The notes under the pieces: generated by a model | What the model was told of the DNA's origin: nothing | The model's database searches: none | Seen by the model: the letters and a program-made list of their open reading frames with translations, nothing else | Assembly: GCF_007828955.1 (NCBI RefSeq) | Contig: NZ_VIVR01000001.1 | Location: forward strand, 310,001 to 374,000 | DNA from: Kitasatospora atroaurantiaca | GTDB taxonomy: Bacteria > Actinomycetota > Actinomycetes > Streptomycetales > Streptomycetaceae | Direction of reading: 5' to 3' | Length of the DNA stretch: 64,000 nucleotides | Program-made: the position numbers and the translations under genes | Shown: piece after piece, positions 17,127-25,944 of the stretch | Layout: each line of letters begins with the position of its first letter | Numbering within the stretch: position 1 is the stretch's first letter

Positions 17127-18513
17127 CACGCTCGGCGGCGTCATCGTCGCGGCGCTCCTGGCCCTGCTCCCCGCGTGCGCCACGAAGAGCGGCCAGGGCC
17201 CGGAGGCCTCCTCGACGAGCACCCACAGCCCGGAGGTCTTCTCGACGGGCGGGCGCACGGCAACCCCGGCAGCCGAGGGCGACTGGCCGACGTACCACCG
17301 CGACGCGGCCCGCACCGGCACCGTCCCCGGCCGGCCGCCGGTGCGGGGGCTGACCAAGGCCTGGTCGGCAGCCCTGGACGGCGCGGTCTACGGGCAGCCG
17401 CTGGTGGTCGGGGCCCGGGTCCTCGCGGCCACCGAGAACAACACCGTCTACGCGCTGGACGCCGGGAGCGGCTCGGTGCTGTGGAGCCGCCACCTCGGCT
17501 CCCCCGCGCGCCGCGCCGAGCTGCCGTGCGGGAACATCGACCCGCTCGGGATCACCGGGACCCCGGTCTACGACCCGACGACCGGCCTGGTCTTCGCCGT
17601 CGCCGAGCTCGCGGGCGGCAGCCACGTCCTGGCCGGGCTGGACGCGGCCACCGGCGAGGTGGTCGTCCGACGGGGCCTCGATCCGCCCAAGGGCGAGGCC
17701 GTGGCGCACCAGCAACGGGCGGCGCTGACCCTGCTGAACGGGCGCGTGGTGGTCGCGTACGGCGGCCTGTTCGGGGACTGCGGCCGGTACGTCGGCAGTG
17801 TGCTCTCCGCCCCGGTGACCGGCGCCGGGCCGGTCCGTTCGTACGCCGTGCCGACCACCCGCGAGGGCGGCATCTGGGCCCCCGGCGGGCCGGTGGTGGA
17901 CGGCTCCCGCCTGCTGGTGTCGGTGGGCAACGGCGAGGCCACCGGCGGCACGTTCGACGGCTCGGACTCGGTGCTGGCGCTCTCCGAGGAGCTGCAGCGG
18001 ACGGACTTCTTCGCCCCGTCCACCTGGGCCGAGGACAACGCCGCCGACCTCGACCTCGGCTCGCTCTCCCCCGTCCGGGTCGGCGCCTTCGTCCTGGCCG
18101 TCGGCAAGCGGGGCACGGGCTACGTCCTGGACCCGGAGCACCTCGGCGGCATCGGCGGCGAGAGGTCGCAGGCGAAGCTCTGCCCCGCCTACGGCGGCGC
18201 GGCGGTCTCGGGCAGCACGGTGTACCTGCCGTGCCAGGACGAGCTGCTCGAGGTCACCGTCACAGGCGACGGCACCCTGCACACCGGCTGGCGGATGCCG
18301 CTGAACGGTTCGGGCTCCCCGGTGGTCGGCGGTGGCGCGGTGTGGGTGGTCGACTACGGCCGCGGGCAGCTGTACGCGCTGAACCCCTCCGACGGCCGGG
18401 TGCTCCAGCAGACCTCCACCGGGCCGCTTCCGCACTTCGTCTCACCCGTCCTGACGGGAGGCCTGGTCCTGCTGGGCACCATGGCGGGCGTGACGGCCTT
18501 CGGGACGGGCTGA
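17107..18513 (+). CDS. PQQ-like beta-propeller lipoprotein
   Basis: 468 residues. An Arg-rich start, hydrophobic core and lipobox LLPAC (Cys about 24) mark a lipoprotein on the outer face of the membrane. The rest is a PQQ-type beta-propeller with repeats such as VLAATENNTVYALDAGSGSVLW, GGSHVLAGLDAATGEVVV and GRGQLYALNPSDGRVLQQ. No catalytic quinoprotein residues are evident, so a scaffold or binding role is more likely than dehydrogenase activity. The GTG at 17107 lies inside the end of the upstream gene. Confidence 0.85.
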   Translation: MPRRRSDTLGGVIVAALLALLPACATKSGQGPEASSTSTHSPEVFSTGGRTATPAAEGDWPTYHRDAARTGTVPGRPPVRGLTKAWSAALDGAVYGQPLVVGARVLAATENNTVYALDAGSGSVLWSRHLGSPARRAELPCGNIDPLGITGTPVYDPTTGLVFAVAELAGGSHVLAGLDAATGEVVVRRGLDPPKGEAVAHQQRAALTLLNGRVVVAYGGLFGDCGRYVGSVLSAPVTGAGPVRSYAVPTTREGGIWAPGGPVVDGSRLLVSVGNGEATGGTFDGSDSVLALSEELQRTDFFAPSTWAEDNAADLDLGSLSPVRVGAFVLAVGKRGTGYVLDPEHLGGIGGERSQAKLCPAYGGAAVSGSTVYLPCQDELLEVTVTGDGTLHTGWRMPLNGSGSPVVGGGAVWVVDYGRGQLYALNPSDGRVLQQTSTGPLPHFVSPVLTGGLVLLGTMAGVTAFGTG

Positions 18514-18602
18514 AAGAAATTCCCGGAACCGTGCGACCGAACGGCGCGTCGGAGCGTGTGAGTGGATGAGGTGCACGCCGGGCCCGAGGGCCGGACCCGA
18601 AG

Positions 18603-18627
18603 ATCAATTGACAGATCGTCAGATGAT
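18603..18627. promoter_or_regulatory. Possible promoter/operator upstream of dacB
   Basis: An imperfect inverted repeat, ATCAATTGAC and GTCAGATGAT (8 of 10 pair), flanks AGATC. It contains a consensus -35 box TTGACA (18608-18613); a matching -10 is not obvious. This is the only AT-rich patch in the 245-base spacer before dacB. Confidence 0.4.
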
Positions 18628-18758
18628 ATTCTGCGTGCACGACAAACGGGGGCGTTCAGCCGACCTGTGCCGGCCTGCGGGGGCTGTTCGAGCATGCCCG
18701 CGTCCGGTGCGGTGGGGCAGGTCTGCGCCCCGCCGTACCCGACGTCCATGGAGCCACC

Positions 18759-20333
18759 TTGACCTCACGCCTCCGCCGCCGCACGCTGCCGTTCGCCGCA
18801 GTGGCGATCGCCGCCTCCCTGCTGGCCGGTGCCGCTCAGGCGGACACGCCCGCGCCGGTCGATCCGACGCTGGCCGCCGACATCGACGCGATACTCTCCG
18901 ACCCGCGCCTCGCGGGTGCCCAGGCCGGGGTCCAGGTCATCGACACCACCACCGGCCAGGTGGTGTACCAGCACCAGGCGGACGCGCTGCTGACCCCCGC
19001 GTCCACCCTGAAGACCGTCACCTCGGCGGCCGCCCTCGACCTCCTGGGCGCCGACCACGTGTTCACCACCGAGGTCCGCACCACCGGCACCCGCAAGGGC
19101 AGCGTGCTCAGCGGTGACCTGGTGCTGCGCGGCGGCGGCGACCCCAGCCTGCTACCGCAGGACCTGGAGGACCTGGCCGCGAAGGTGGCCGCTGCCGGCA
19201 TCACCACCGTGACCGGCCGGGTGCTCGCCGACGGCAGCCGCTACGACAGCACCCCGCTCGGCCCCGGCTGGGCCTGGGACGACGAGCCGTACTCCTACAG
19301 CCCGCAGATCTCCGGCCTGACCGTGGCCACCGACTCCGAGTACACGATGGACACCGTCAAGGTGACCGTGACGCCCGGCGCGGCGGGCGAGGCCGCCAAG
19401 GTCACGCTGTTCCCGGCCGAGGCGCCGGTCAAGCTGAGCGGACAGATCACCACCGGTGCCGCCGGCAGCGGCAGCAGCGCGGACGTCACCCGCAAGCGCG
19501 CCGTCAACGAGCTGGCCCTCTCCGGCAGCCTGGCCGCCGGGGCCGCGCCCGTCGACTTCTACGCCACCGTCGAGGACCCGGCCCGCTACACCGGCGAGGT
19601 CTTCGACGGTGCGCTGGCCCGGCACGGCGTCAAGGTGGTCCGCCCGGTCAAGGCCGCGACCGGCACCGAGACCTCGCAGGCCCTGCTCACCCACGACTCG
19701 CGTCCGCTCTCCGAGCTGATCGTGCCGATGCTCAAGATCAGCAACAACGGCATCGCCGAGCACCTGACCAAGGAGATCGGCAAGGTCAAGGGCGGCCAGG
19801 GCACCTGGGGCACCGGTGTCGCCCAGGTCAACGCCTTCCTCAAGGCCAACGGCCTGGACAGCCCGGCAGGCCGTCAGGTCGACGGCTCGGGCCTGTCGCG
19901 CTACGACCTGATCACGCCGGGCAAGATGACCGCCCTGCTGAAGCTCGCCCAGGACAAGCCCTGGTTCAAGAGCTGGTACGAGGCCCTGCCGGTGGCGGGC
20001 AACCCGGCCCGCCTGGTCGGCGGCACGCTGGCCGCCCGGATGCGCGGCACCGCCGCCGAGAACAACGTGCACGCCAAGAGCGGCTCGATGAGCGGCGTGG
20101 ACAACCTGTCCGGCTACGCCACCGCCCCCGACGGCCGTCGGCTGGCCTTCACCGTGATGGTGAACAACTTCGCCGGCCCGCGCCCGCGCAGCGTCCTGGA
20201 CAGCATCGCCGTCCGTCTGGCCGCCGGCCCGGCCGCCGCCAAGTCGCTGAAGGCCCCCGCGCCGCGCACCGCCGAGCGCAACGAGGCCCCGGCCACCCGC
20301 TGGGACGACTGCGAGACGCTCGGCCGCTGCTGA
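18759..20333 (+). CDS. dacB: D-alanyl-D-alanine carboxypeptidase/endopeptidase, PBP4 type
   Basis: 524 residues, exported by a Sec signal (cleavage near AGAAQA, residue 28). All three active-site motifs of class C penicillin-binding proteins are present: STLK (Ser-82, Lys-85), SNN in MLKISNNGIAEHL, and KSG in VHAKSGSMSGV. It trims or cleaves peptidoglycan stem peptides outside the membrane. The C-terminal 40 residues are Ala/Pro rich and end with a Cys pair. The TTG start has GGAG five bases upstream. A hairpin terminator follows. Confidence 0.9.
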   Translation: MTSRLRRRTLPFAAVAIAASLLAGAAQADTPAPVDPTLAADIDAILSDPRLAGAQAGVQVIDTTTGQVVYQHQADALLTPASTLKTVTSAAALDLLGADHVFTTEVRTTGTRKGSVLSGDLVLRGGGDPSLLPQDLEDLAAKVAAAGITTVTGRVLADGSRYDSTPLGPGWAWDDEPYSYSPQISGLTVATDSEYTMDTVKVTVTPGAAGEAAKVTLFPAEAPVKLSGQITTGAAGSGSSADVTRKRAVNELALSGSLAAGAAPVDFYATVEDPARYTGEVFDGALARHGVKVVRPVKAATGTETSQALLTHDSRPLSELIVPMLKISNNGIAEHLTKEIGKVKGGQGTWGTGVAQVNAFLKANGLDSPAGRQVDGSGLSRYDLITPGKMTALLKLAQDKPWFKSWYEALPVAGNPARLVGGTLAARMRGTAAENNVHAKSGSMSGVDNLSGYATAPDGRRLAFTVMVNNFAGPRPRSVLDSIAVRLAAGPAAAKSLKAPAPRTAERNEAPATRWDDCETLGRC

Positions 20334-20350
20334 AGTTCCCCGCCTCACCG

Positions 20351-20417
20351 GCTCGTTGACGAACGAGCGCCGTAACCGGGCCCTGCCGACACTCGTTGGC
20401 AGGGCCCCGGTACTTTT
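20351..20417 (+). terminator. dacB terminator / possible attenuator
   Basis: First a small stem GCTCGTT-GACG-AACGAGC (20351-20368). Then a 10-bp stem GGGCCCTGCC/GGCAGGGCCC (20378-20407) followed by CGGTAC and TTTTT (20413-20417), a rare T-run here. The T-run touches the GGAGG of the next gene. The bases AACGAG of the first hairpin can also pair with CTCGTT in the loop of the second. Confidence 0.7.
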
Positions 20418-20427
20418 TGGAGGCAGC

Positions 20428-21396
20428 ATGTCGGGCGCGAAGGCCATGATCGAGAAGGCGAAGAGCTACATCGGCTACCGCGAGGGCGCGGGCAACAGAA
20501 ACCGCTTCTCCGCCGAGATGGGCCGCCCGGCCGAGAGCTGGTGCGCCGACTTCGTCTCCGCCGTCGCCAAGGAGAGCGGCAACGCGGCCCACTTCCCCGA
20601 CACCGCCTCCTGCGCCGTCGCCCGCGACTGGTTCCAGCAGCGCGGCCGGCTCTCGGTCTACCCGGCGATCGGCGCGCAGGTGCTGTTCGGCGAGCCCGGC
20701 AACCCCTGGGGGCCCGGCGGCGAGCACACCGGCATCTGCATCGCGTACACGGCGGACACCATCACCGTGGTGGCCGGCAACACCAACGACGACGGCTCGC
20801 CCAACGGCGACGGCGTCTACCGGCGCACCTACCGGCGCAGGTCCGACTACGTCGACTCCTACGGCTACCCGGACTACCCGGAGGGCCTGGTCTGCGCGGA
20901 TCCGGCCTGGCGCGGGCGCCGGCGCGTGGTCTACTTCGGGCAGGAGGCGAGCGAGGCCGACCTGCCCACGGCCGGCGCCGGCGCCGAGATCCCGCCGCAG
21001 AGCAACCGCCAGGTGGTGATCGACGGGCGTCCGTACGGGCCGGGCGCCAGCGGTGACCACATCACCGCGATGGGCGAGATGCTGGTCGCCGCGGGCTGCT
21101 CCCGGTACACCGAGGGCCCCGGGCCGGTCTGGGGGGACGCGGACACCGACAGCTTCCGCCAGTACCAGCTCAGTATCGGCGAGACCGGCCCGGACGCGGA
21201 CGGCATCCCGGGGCCCCGCCAGCTGCACCGCCTCGAGCAGGAGTACGGCGCGCGGTCGTACACGGTCCGGGCGGGTGACACCCTGTCAGGCATCGCCGCA
21301 CGGTTCGGCACCACCGCCGAGCGGCTCGCCGAGGCCAACTCCCTCGCCGATCCCGACCACCTCGAGGTGGGGCAGGTGCTGCGGATCGTCCGGTAG
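20428..21396 (+). CDS. CHAP-like cell-wall hydrolase with peptidoglycan-binding and LysM domains
   Basis: 322 residues. Residues about 5-150 form a CHAP/NlpC-type peptidase with the nucleophile region SWCADFVSAV (Cys-39) and the His region GGEHTGICIAY. Residues about 215-275 resemble a PG_binding_1 domain (ITAMGEMLVAAGC...DSFRQYQLSIG). The last 45 residues are a LysM (YTVRAGDTLSGIAARFGT...VGQVLRIV). There is no signal peptide, unusual for a wall hydrolase and reminiscent of phage or spore lysins. TTGGAGG precedes the ATG; a longer frame from 20356 would run through the terminator. Confidence 0.85.
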   Translation: MSGAKAMIEKAKSYIGYREGAGNRNRFSAEMGRPAESWCADFVSAVAKESGNAAHFPDTASCAVARDWFQQRGRLSVYPAIGAQVLFGEPGNPWGPGGEHTGICIAYTADTITVVAGNTNDDGSPNGDGVYRRTYRRRSDYVDSYGYPDYPEGLVCADPAWRGRRRVVYFGQEASEADLPTAGAGAEIPPQSNRQVVIDGRPYGPGASGDHITAMGEMLVAAGCSRYTEGPGPVWGDADTDSFRQYQLSIGETGPDADGIPGPRQLHRLEQEYGARSYTVRAGDTLSGIAARFGTTAERLAEANSLADPDHLEVGQVLRIVR

Positions 21397-21501
21397 CGCC
21401 ACGCCTCAGCAGCCACGTTCGGCGCACTCTCGCTCGCGGCATCGGCCCACCGATCCCAGACTCGGAATCCGGGGGTCAGCTCGAGTCTGAGAGGCACGTC
21501 C

Positions 21502-22602
21502 GTGAAGCTCGGTCTTCGTCGCATCCTGAGTGCGACCGCCGCAATCACCATCGGCCTGGGCATGGCGTCCTGCGGCAGCGCCAAACAGTCCACCGGTACC
21601 ACCGCATCCGGCAGCGCAGCCGGGCCCGTGAAGATCGGCCTGCTGCTGCCGGAAACCAAGACCACCCGGTACGAGCAGTTCGACCGCCCGCTGATCGAGG
21701 CCCAGATCAAGGCGCTGGCCCCGGACGCGCAGATCGACTACTACAACGCGAATCAGAACGCGACCACGCAGCAGACCCAGGTGGACACCGCGCTCACCAA
21801 GGGCAACAAGGTCCTGATCCTGGACGCGGTCGACTCGAAGTCGATCCAGTCCTCGGTGCAGAAGGCCCATGACGCCGGCGTCAAGGTGGTCGCCTACGAC
21901 CGGCTCGCCCAGGGCCCGATCGACGCCTACGTCTCCTTCGACAACAGGAGGGTCGGCCAGCTCCAGGGCCAGGCGCTGGTCGCCGCGGTAGGGGCGAAGG
22001 CGTCCAGCGGGAAGATCATCATGATCAACGGTTCGCCGACCGACCCGAACGCCGCCCAGTTCAAGGCGGGCGCGCACAGTGCCATCGACGGGAAGCTCAC
22101 CGTCGGCAAGGAGTACGACACCCCGGACTGGGACGCGAACAACGCCAACCAGGAGGCCTCCGCAGCCCTCACCGCGCTCGGCCCCCAGAACGTGGTCGGC
22201 GTCTACTCCGCCAATGACAGCATGGCCGCGGGTATCGCCACCGCACTGAAGGCCGTGGACCTGAGCGTCCCGCTGACCGGCCAGGACGCGCAGCTCGACG
22301 CCGTGCAGCGCATTCTGATCAACACCCAGACGATGTCCATCTACAAGCCCTACAAGCCGGAGGCCGACGCGGCCGGCACGATGGCGGTCTTTCTCGCCCA
22401 GGGCAAGGCTCTGGAGGCCACGGTGGCCCCGACGAACGCCACCAACGGCAGCGGCCAGGTCGTGAAGTCGAACCTGATCACCCCGGTCGTGCTGACCAAG
22501 GACAACATCAAGTCCACGGTGGTTGCCGACGGCCTTTACACCATCCCCCAGATCTGCACCGCCGCCTACGCCGACGCGTGCAAGGCGGCCGGACTCACGT
22601 AG
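21502..22602 (+). CDS. xylF: Sugar ABC transporter substrate-binding lipoprotein (XylF-like)
   Basis: 366 residues. Signal with lipobox MASC (Cys about 24), then a Peripla_BP_4 fold: VKIGLLLPETKTTRYEQFD, YYNANQNATTQQTQVDTAL, YDRLAQGPIDAYVSFDN. This matches the xylose-type binding protein of the streptomycete xylFGH importer. The sugar is inferred, not shown; ribose-like ligands remain possible. GAGAGG precedes the GTG. An 8-bp inverted repeat (CAGACTCG 21457-21464, CGAGTCTG 21482-21489) overlaps the ribosome site region. The usual neighbouring ROK regulator gene (rok7B7 in S. coelicolor) is absent here. Confidence 0.8.
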   Translation: MKLGLRRILSATAAITIGLGMASCGSAKQSTGTTASGSAAGPVKIGLLLPETKTTRYEQFDRPLIEAQIKALAPDAQIDYYNANQNATTQQTQVDTALTKGNKVLILDAVDSKSIQSSVQKAHDAGVKVVAYDRLAQGPIDAYVSFDNRRVGQLQGQALVAAVGAKASSGKIIMINGSPTDPNAAQFKAGAHSAIDGKLTVGKEYDTPDWDANNANQEASAALTALGPQNVVGVYSANDSMAAGIATALKAVDLSVPLTGQDAQLDAVQRILINTQTMSIYKPYKPEADAAGTMAVFLAQGKALEATVAPTNATNGSGQVVKSNLITPVVLTKDNIKSTVVADGLYTIPQICTAAYADACKAAGLT

Positions 22603-22618
22603 CGGTCCGTGGCTGCGG

Positions 22619-22664
22619 TCCGGCTCATGGCCCGGCTCCCCAGGGAATCGGGCCATGAGCCGGA
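22619..22664 (+). terminator. Intra-operon hairpin between xylF and xylG
   Basis: A perfect 16-bp stem (TCCGGCTCATGGCCCG with CGGGCCATGAGCCGGA) and a 14-base loop, 16 bases after the xylF stop and 41 before xylG. Probably lets most transcripts end after, or be protected at, xylF, giving excess binding protein over ATPase. Confidence 0.85.
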
Positions 22665-22705
22665 CCAACCACCCAGTAGTCGGACGGACAAGGGAGTTGG
22701 TCTCT

Positions 22706-23485
22706 GTGAACGGCGCACCCGTACTGGCCATGCGCGACGTCTCCAAGCGGTTCGGGGCCGTGCAGGCGCTCACCGACGTCGAGCTGGAGGTCCACTCCGG
22801 CGAGGTCGTCGCCCTGGTCGGCGACAACGGCGCGGGCAAGTCCACGCTGGTCAAGGCGATCGCCGGGGTGACCCCGCCGGACGAGGGCGTCATCGAGTGG
22901 GAGGGCCGGCCGGTGACCATCCACCGGCCCCAGGACGCCCAGCACCTGGGCGTCGCGACCGTTTACCAGGACCTCGCGCTCTGCGACAACCTCGACGTGG
23001 TCGGCAACCTCTTCCTGGGCCGCGAGATCAAACGGTTCTTCGTGCTGGACGAGGTCGAGATGGAGAAGCGCTCGCGCACCCTCCTCAACACGCTGTCGAT
23101 CCGCATCCCCAGCGTGCGCATCCCGATCGCCTCGCTCTCCGGTGGTCAGCGCCAGACCGTCGCGATCGCCCGCTCGCTGATCGGCTCGCCGAAGGTCGTC
23201 ATCCTCGACGAGCCCACCGCCGCCCTCGGCGTCGAGCAGACGGCCCAGGTCCTCGACCTGGTCGAGCGCCTGCGCGAGCAGGGGCTCGGCGTCATCCTGA
23301 TCAGTCACAACATGGCGGACGTCATGGCGGTCGCGGACCGGATCGCCGTCCTGCGCCTGGGCCGCAACAACGGTGTCTTCGAACGCAGGAGCACCACCCA
23401 GGAAGAGATCATCTCCGCCATCACCGGCGCCACGGACAACGCCGTGACCCGCCGCCAGACCCGTGGTACGGAGGGAACGCAGTGA
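22706..23485 (+). CDS. xylG: Sugar ABC transporter ATP-binding protein (XylG-like, single domain)
   Basis: 259 residues with one ABC domain: Walker A GDNGAGKST, Q-loop VYQDLAL, signature LSGGQRQT, Walker [13 protein letters not shown] and switch His in LISHNMAD. Carbohydrate-importer ATPases of this class usually carry two fused ABC domains; the one-domain form is known from the streptomycete xylFGH system and should work as a dimer. The GTG at 22706 follows AAGGGAG; the open frame upstream overlaps xylF and the hairpin. Its stop overlaps the xylH start (GTGA). Confidence 0.85.
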   Translation: MNGAPVLAMRDVSKRFGAVQALTDVELEVHSGEVVALVGDNGAGKSTLVKAIAGVTPPDEGVIEWEGRPVTIHRPQDAQHLGVATVYQDLALCDNLDVVGNLFLGREIKRFFVLDEVEMEKRSRTLLNTLSIRIPSVRIPIASLSGGQRQTVAIARSLIGSPKVVILDEPTAALGVEQTAQVLDLVERLREQGLGVILISHNMADVMAVADRIAVLRLGRNNGVFERRSTTQEEIISAITGATDNAVTRRQTRGTEGTQ

Positions 23486-24822
23486 GCGACTACACACCGC
23501 CGCCCGGAGGCGGGAGCGGCGAACCCCGGCACCATCCCCTCCCCGAGGACAACATGCCCAAGGGAGGCGTCAACGCACCCGTCCCGGTGGCGCCGGAGGC
23601 GACTCCCGCCGTCGACCCCCGCCTGATCGTGCGGCAGGAGGGCGTCAAGGGCTACATCGGCGAGTTCAGACGCAGGCTGAGCAGTGGCGAGCTGGGTTCG
23701 CTCCCGGTCGTGCTGGCTCTGGTCATCATCTGGGCCGTGTTCGGCAGCCTGAACAGCACCTTCCTGTCCGCGCAGAACCTCTCCAACCTCTCGCAGCAGA
23801 TCGTCGGCACCGGCATGATCGCGATCGGCGTGGTGTTCGTCCTGCTGCTCGGCGAGATCGACCTCTCGGTCGGATCGGTCAGCGGCCTGTGCGCCGCGAT
23901 CTTCGCCGTCATGAACGTCACCCACGGGGTCAACGAGTGGGTCGCCCTGCTGTCGGCGTTGGTCGGAGGAGCCATCGTCGGGTTCATCCAGGGCTTCTTC
24001 TTCGCCAAGGTCGGTGTCCCGGCCTTCGTCGTCACCCTCGCCGGCAACCTGGCCTGGAACGGCCTCATGCTCCAGATCCTCGGCGCCAGCGGCACCGTGA
24101 ACCTCTCCGGCGACGACATCGTCTCCCGGCTCTACACGACCATCTACGGGCAGGCCATCGCCGCGTACGCGGTGGCGCTGGTCGCCGTCGTGCTCTACGT
24201 CGCCGGCGCGGTGTACGACGCCAACCGGCGCCGCCAGGCCGGGGTCCCGTACCGGCCGCCGACCGACATCGCGCTGCGCACGATCGTCCTCGCCATCGTC
24301 GCGTTCCTGGCGGCGTACGTCCTGAACCAGTACAAGGGGCTCCCGCTTGCCCTGCTGATCTTTCTGATCTTCATCATCGTCCTGGACTTCGTGCTCCGCC
24401 GTACCTCGTACGGCCGTCAGATCTTCGCGCTCGGCGGCAACATCGAGGGCGCTCGCCGTTCCGGTATCAACATCTCGTGGATCCGGATCTCGGTCTTCAT
24501 GATCTGCTCGACCATGGCCGCGGTCGGCGGTCTGTTCCTTGCGGCACAGATCCAGTCCGCCAGCCAGACGTCCGGCGGCGGCAACCTGCTCATGAACTCC
24601 ATCGCCGCCGCCGTCATCGGCGGCACCAGCCTCTTCGGCGGACGCGGCAGCACCTGGTCGGCGCTGCTCGGTGCGCTGGTGATCGGGTCGATCCAGTCCG
24701 GGATGAACATCGAGGGGCTCAGCAACGCCATCCAGTTCATGATCACTGGTGCGGTGCTGCTCGCCGCGGTCGTCGTCGACTCGCTGTCCCGTCGGACCCA
24801 GCGGGCGGCCGGGCGCGCGTGA
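23482..24822 (+). CDS. xylH: Sugar ABC transporter permease (XylH-like)
   Basis: 446 residues. A 65-residue Pro-rich cytosolic leader is followed by about ten to twelve membrane segments of the BPD_transp_2 family. Family landmarks are LGEIDLSVGSVSGL, VTLAGNLAWNG, GRQIFALGGNIEGARRSGI (the coupling loop to the ATPase) and AAVIGGTSLFGGRGS. It forms the pore for the XylF-delivered sugar. Translationally coupled to xylG by a 4-base overlap; last gene of the operon, with 24 bases to the convergent ArsR gene and no clear terminator between. Confidence 0.9.
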   Translation: MSDYTPPPGGGSGEPRHHPLPEDNMPKGGVNAPVPVAPEATPAVDPRLIVRQEGVKGYIGEFRRRLSSGELGSLPVVLALVIIWAVFGSLNSTFLSAQNLSNLSQQIVGTGMIAIGVVFVLLLGEIDLSVGSVSGLCAAIFAVMNVTHGVNEWVALLSALVGGAIVGFIQGFFFAKVGVPAFVVTLAGNLAWNGLMLQILGASGTVNLSGDDIVSRLYTTIYGQAIAAYAVALVAVVLYVAGAVYDANRRRQAGVPYRPPTDIALRTIVLAIVAFLAAYVLNQYKGLPLALLIFLIFIIVLDFVLRRTSYGRQIFALGGNIEGARRSGINISWIRISVFMICSTMAAVGGLFLAAQIQSASQTSGGGNLLMNSIAAAVIGGTSLFGGRGSTWSALLGALVIGSIQSGMNIEGLSNAIQFMITGAVLLAAVVVDSLSRRTQRAAGRA

Positions 24823-24846
24823 CGCCCCCCGGTGTCGTGGTGGGCC

Positions 24847-25944
24847 TCAGCGCAGGACCGCCTCCAGGAGGTCGGCGCCCAGCCGGGCGCTGTGACCCAG
24901 GTCGAGTTGGTAGAGGACGTAGCGTCCGCGTCGGCGGGTGGTGAGCAGGCCTGCCTTGCGGAGTACGGCCAGGTGGCGCGAGACCTCGGGCGCCGTGAGC
25001 TGCCAGGCGTCGGCGAGTTCGCCGGTGGTGTGCGCGCCCCGGGCCATGGTCCGGGCCAGGCGCAGCCGTACCGGGTGGGCCAGTGCCTCCAGGCGCTGCT
25101 GGACGAGGGCCAGCGACACCGGTTCGGCCAGGCCCGGTTCGGCGACGGGGTACTGCAGGACGGGGCGCCAGCCGCGGGCGTGCACCACGAGCAGGTGCGG
25201 GCGGCCGAAGGCGGTCGGGATGAAGGTGAGGCCGCCGTGCTCGACCGCACTGGTGGCATTGTCCTGCAACTTGTCGATGACGATGCGGCGGCGCGGCGGG
25301 GCGGACTCGTCGAGGGTCACGGCGGGTGAGATCGCGCTGAGTGTCTCGGCCAGGCCGTGGCGGGCCAGCAGGTCGGCCTTGTGGCGGGCGTCGGCCGCCA
25401 GGCTGGGCAGGACCTGTCGCCAGGCCTCGGCGAAGAAGGCCTGCTGACACTCCTCCAGCAGACGCCGGATCAGCGCCCGTACGGCCGGTGGGTCGGAGAG
25501 CAGCCGGTCGGCGAAGGCGGCCTGGCGCGGGCCGCGGGCCAGCGCCAGATCACGCGCGCGCTCCTGGGCCACCGGGTCGGTGAGCGGCGAGGCCAGCCTG
25601 TGGCTGAGCCGGGAGGACCCGCAGGTGGTGATCAGGGCGCCCGCCACGTACTGCTCGTCATCGAGCCGGTCGACCGCGTCGAGCTCCTCGGCGAGGGTCG
25701 CGCCCGGCAGGCCGGGGACGAGGAAGTCCGCGCGCGAGGAGCGCCAGAGGAAGTCCGCCTCCAGCAGCCGCTCGGCGAGCTCGGGGCGGATCGAGGCGGT
25801 GGTGGCGGTGGCCCAGCCGTGCAGCGTGGGGTGGTGGGCCGGTTCGGCCAGCACGTGCAGCATGGCGTTCAGCTCGGCGAGCGGCGAGGGCGTGAACAGC
25901 AGCCGCTCGGGCGGCAGGCCGGTGATGTCGATGGTGAGGCTCAC
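24847..25944 (-). CDS. ArsR-family regulator with DUF5937 N-terminal domain
   Basis: 365 residues. The C-terminal 85 hold an ArsR winged helix: LEALAHPVRLRLARTMARGAHTTGELADAWQLTAPEVSRHLAVLRKAGLLTTRRRGRYVLYQL. No Cys metal-binding pair is seen in the DNA-recognition helix. The N-terminal 260 residues fit the DUF5937 domain common in actinobacterial ArsR proteins and may sense a ligand. The MFS transporter gene is divergent at 101 bases and is the likely target. Confidence 0.85.
   Translation of the reverse strand: MSLTIDITGLPPERLLFTPSPLAELNAMLHVLAEPAHHPTLHGWATATTASIRPELAERLLEADFLWRSSRADFLVPGLPGATLAEELDAVDRLDDEQYVAGALITTCGSSRLSHRLASPLTDPVAQERARDLALARGPRQAAFADRLLSDPPAVRALIRRLLEECQQAFFAEAWRQVLPSLAADARHKADLLARHGLAETLSAISPAVTLDESAPPRRRIVIDKLQDNATSAVEHGGLTFIPTAFGRPHLLVVHARGWRPVLQYPVAEPGLAEPVSLALVQQRLEALAHPVRLRLARTMARGAHTTGELADAWQLTAPEVSRHLAVLRKAGLLTTRRRGRYVLYQLDLGHSARLGADLLEAVLR

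Noticed and set aside
20334..20427. c-di-AMP (ydaO-type) riboswitch before the wall hydrolase
   Set aside because: Only 94 bases are available and the conserved ydaO sequence blocks are not visible; an attenuator-like hairpin pair fits better.
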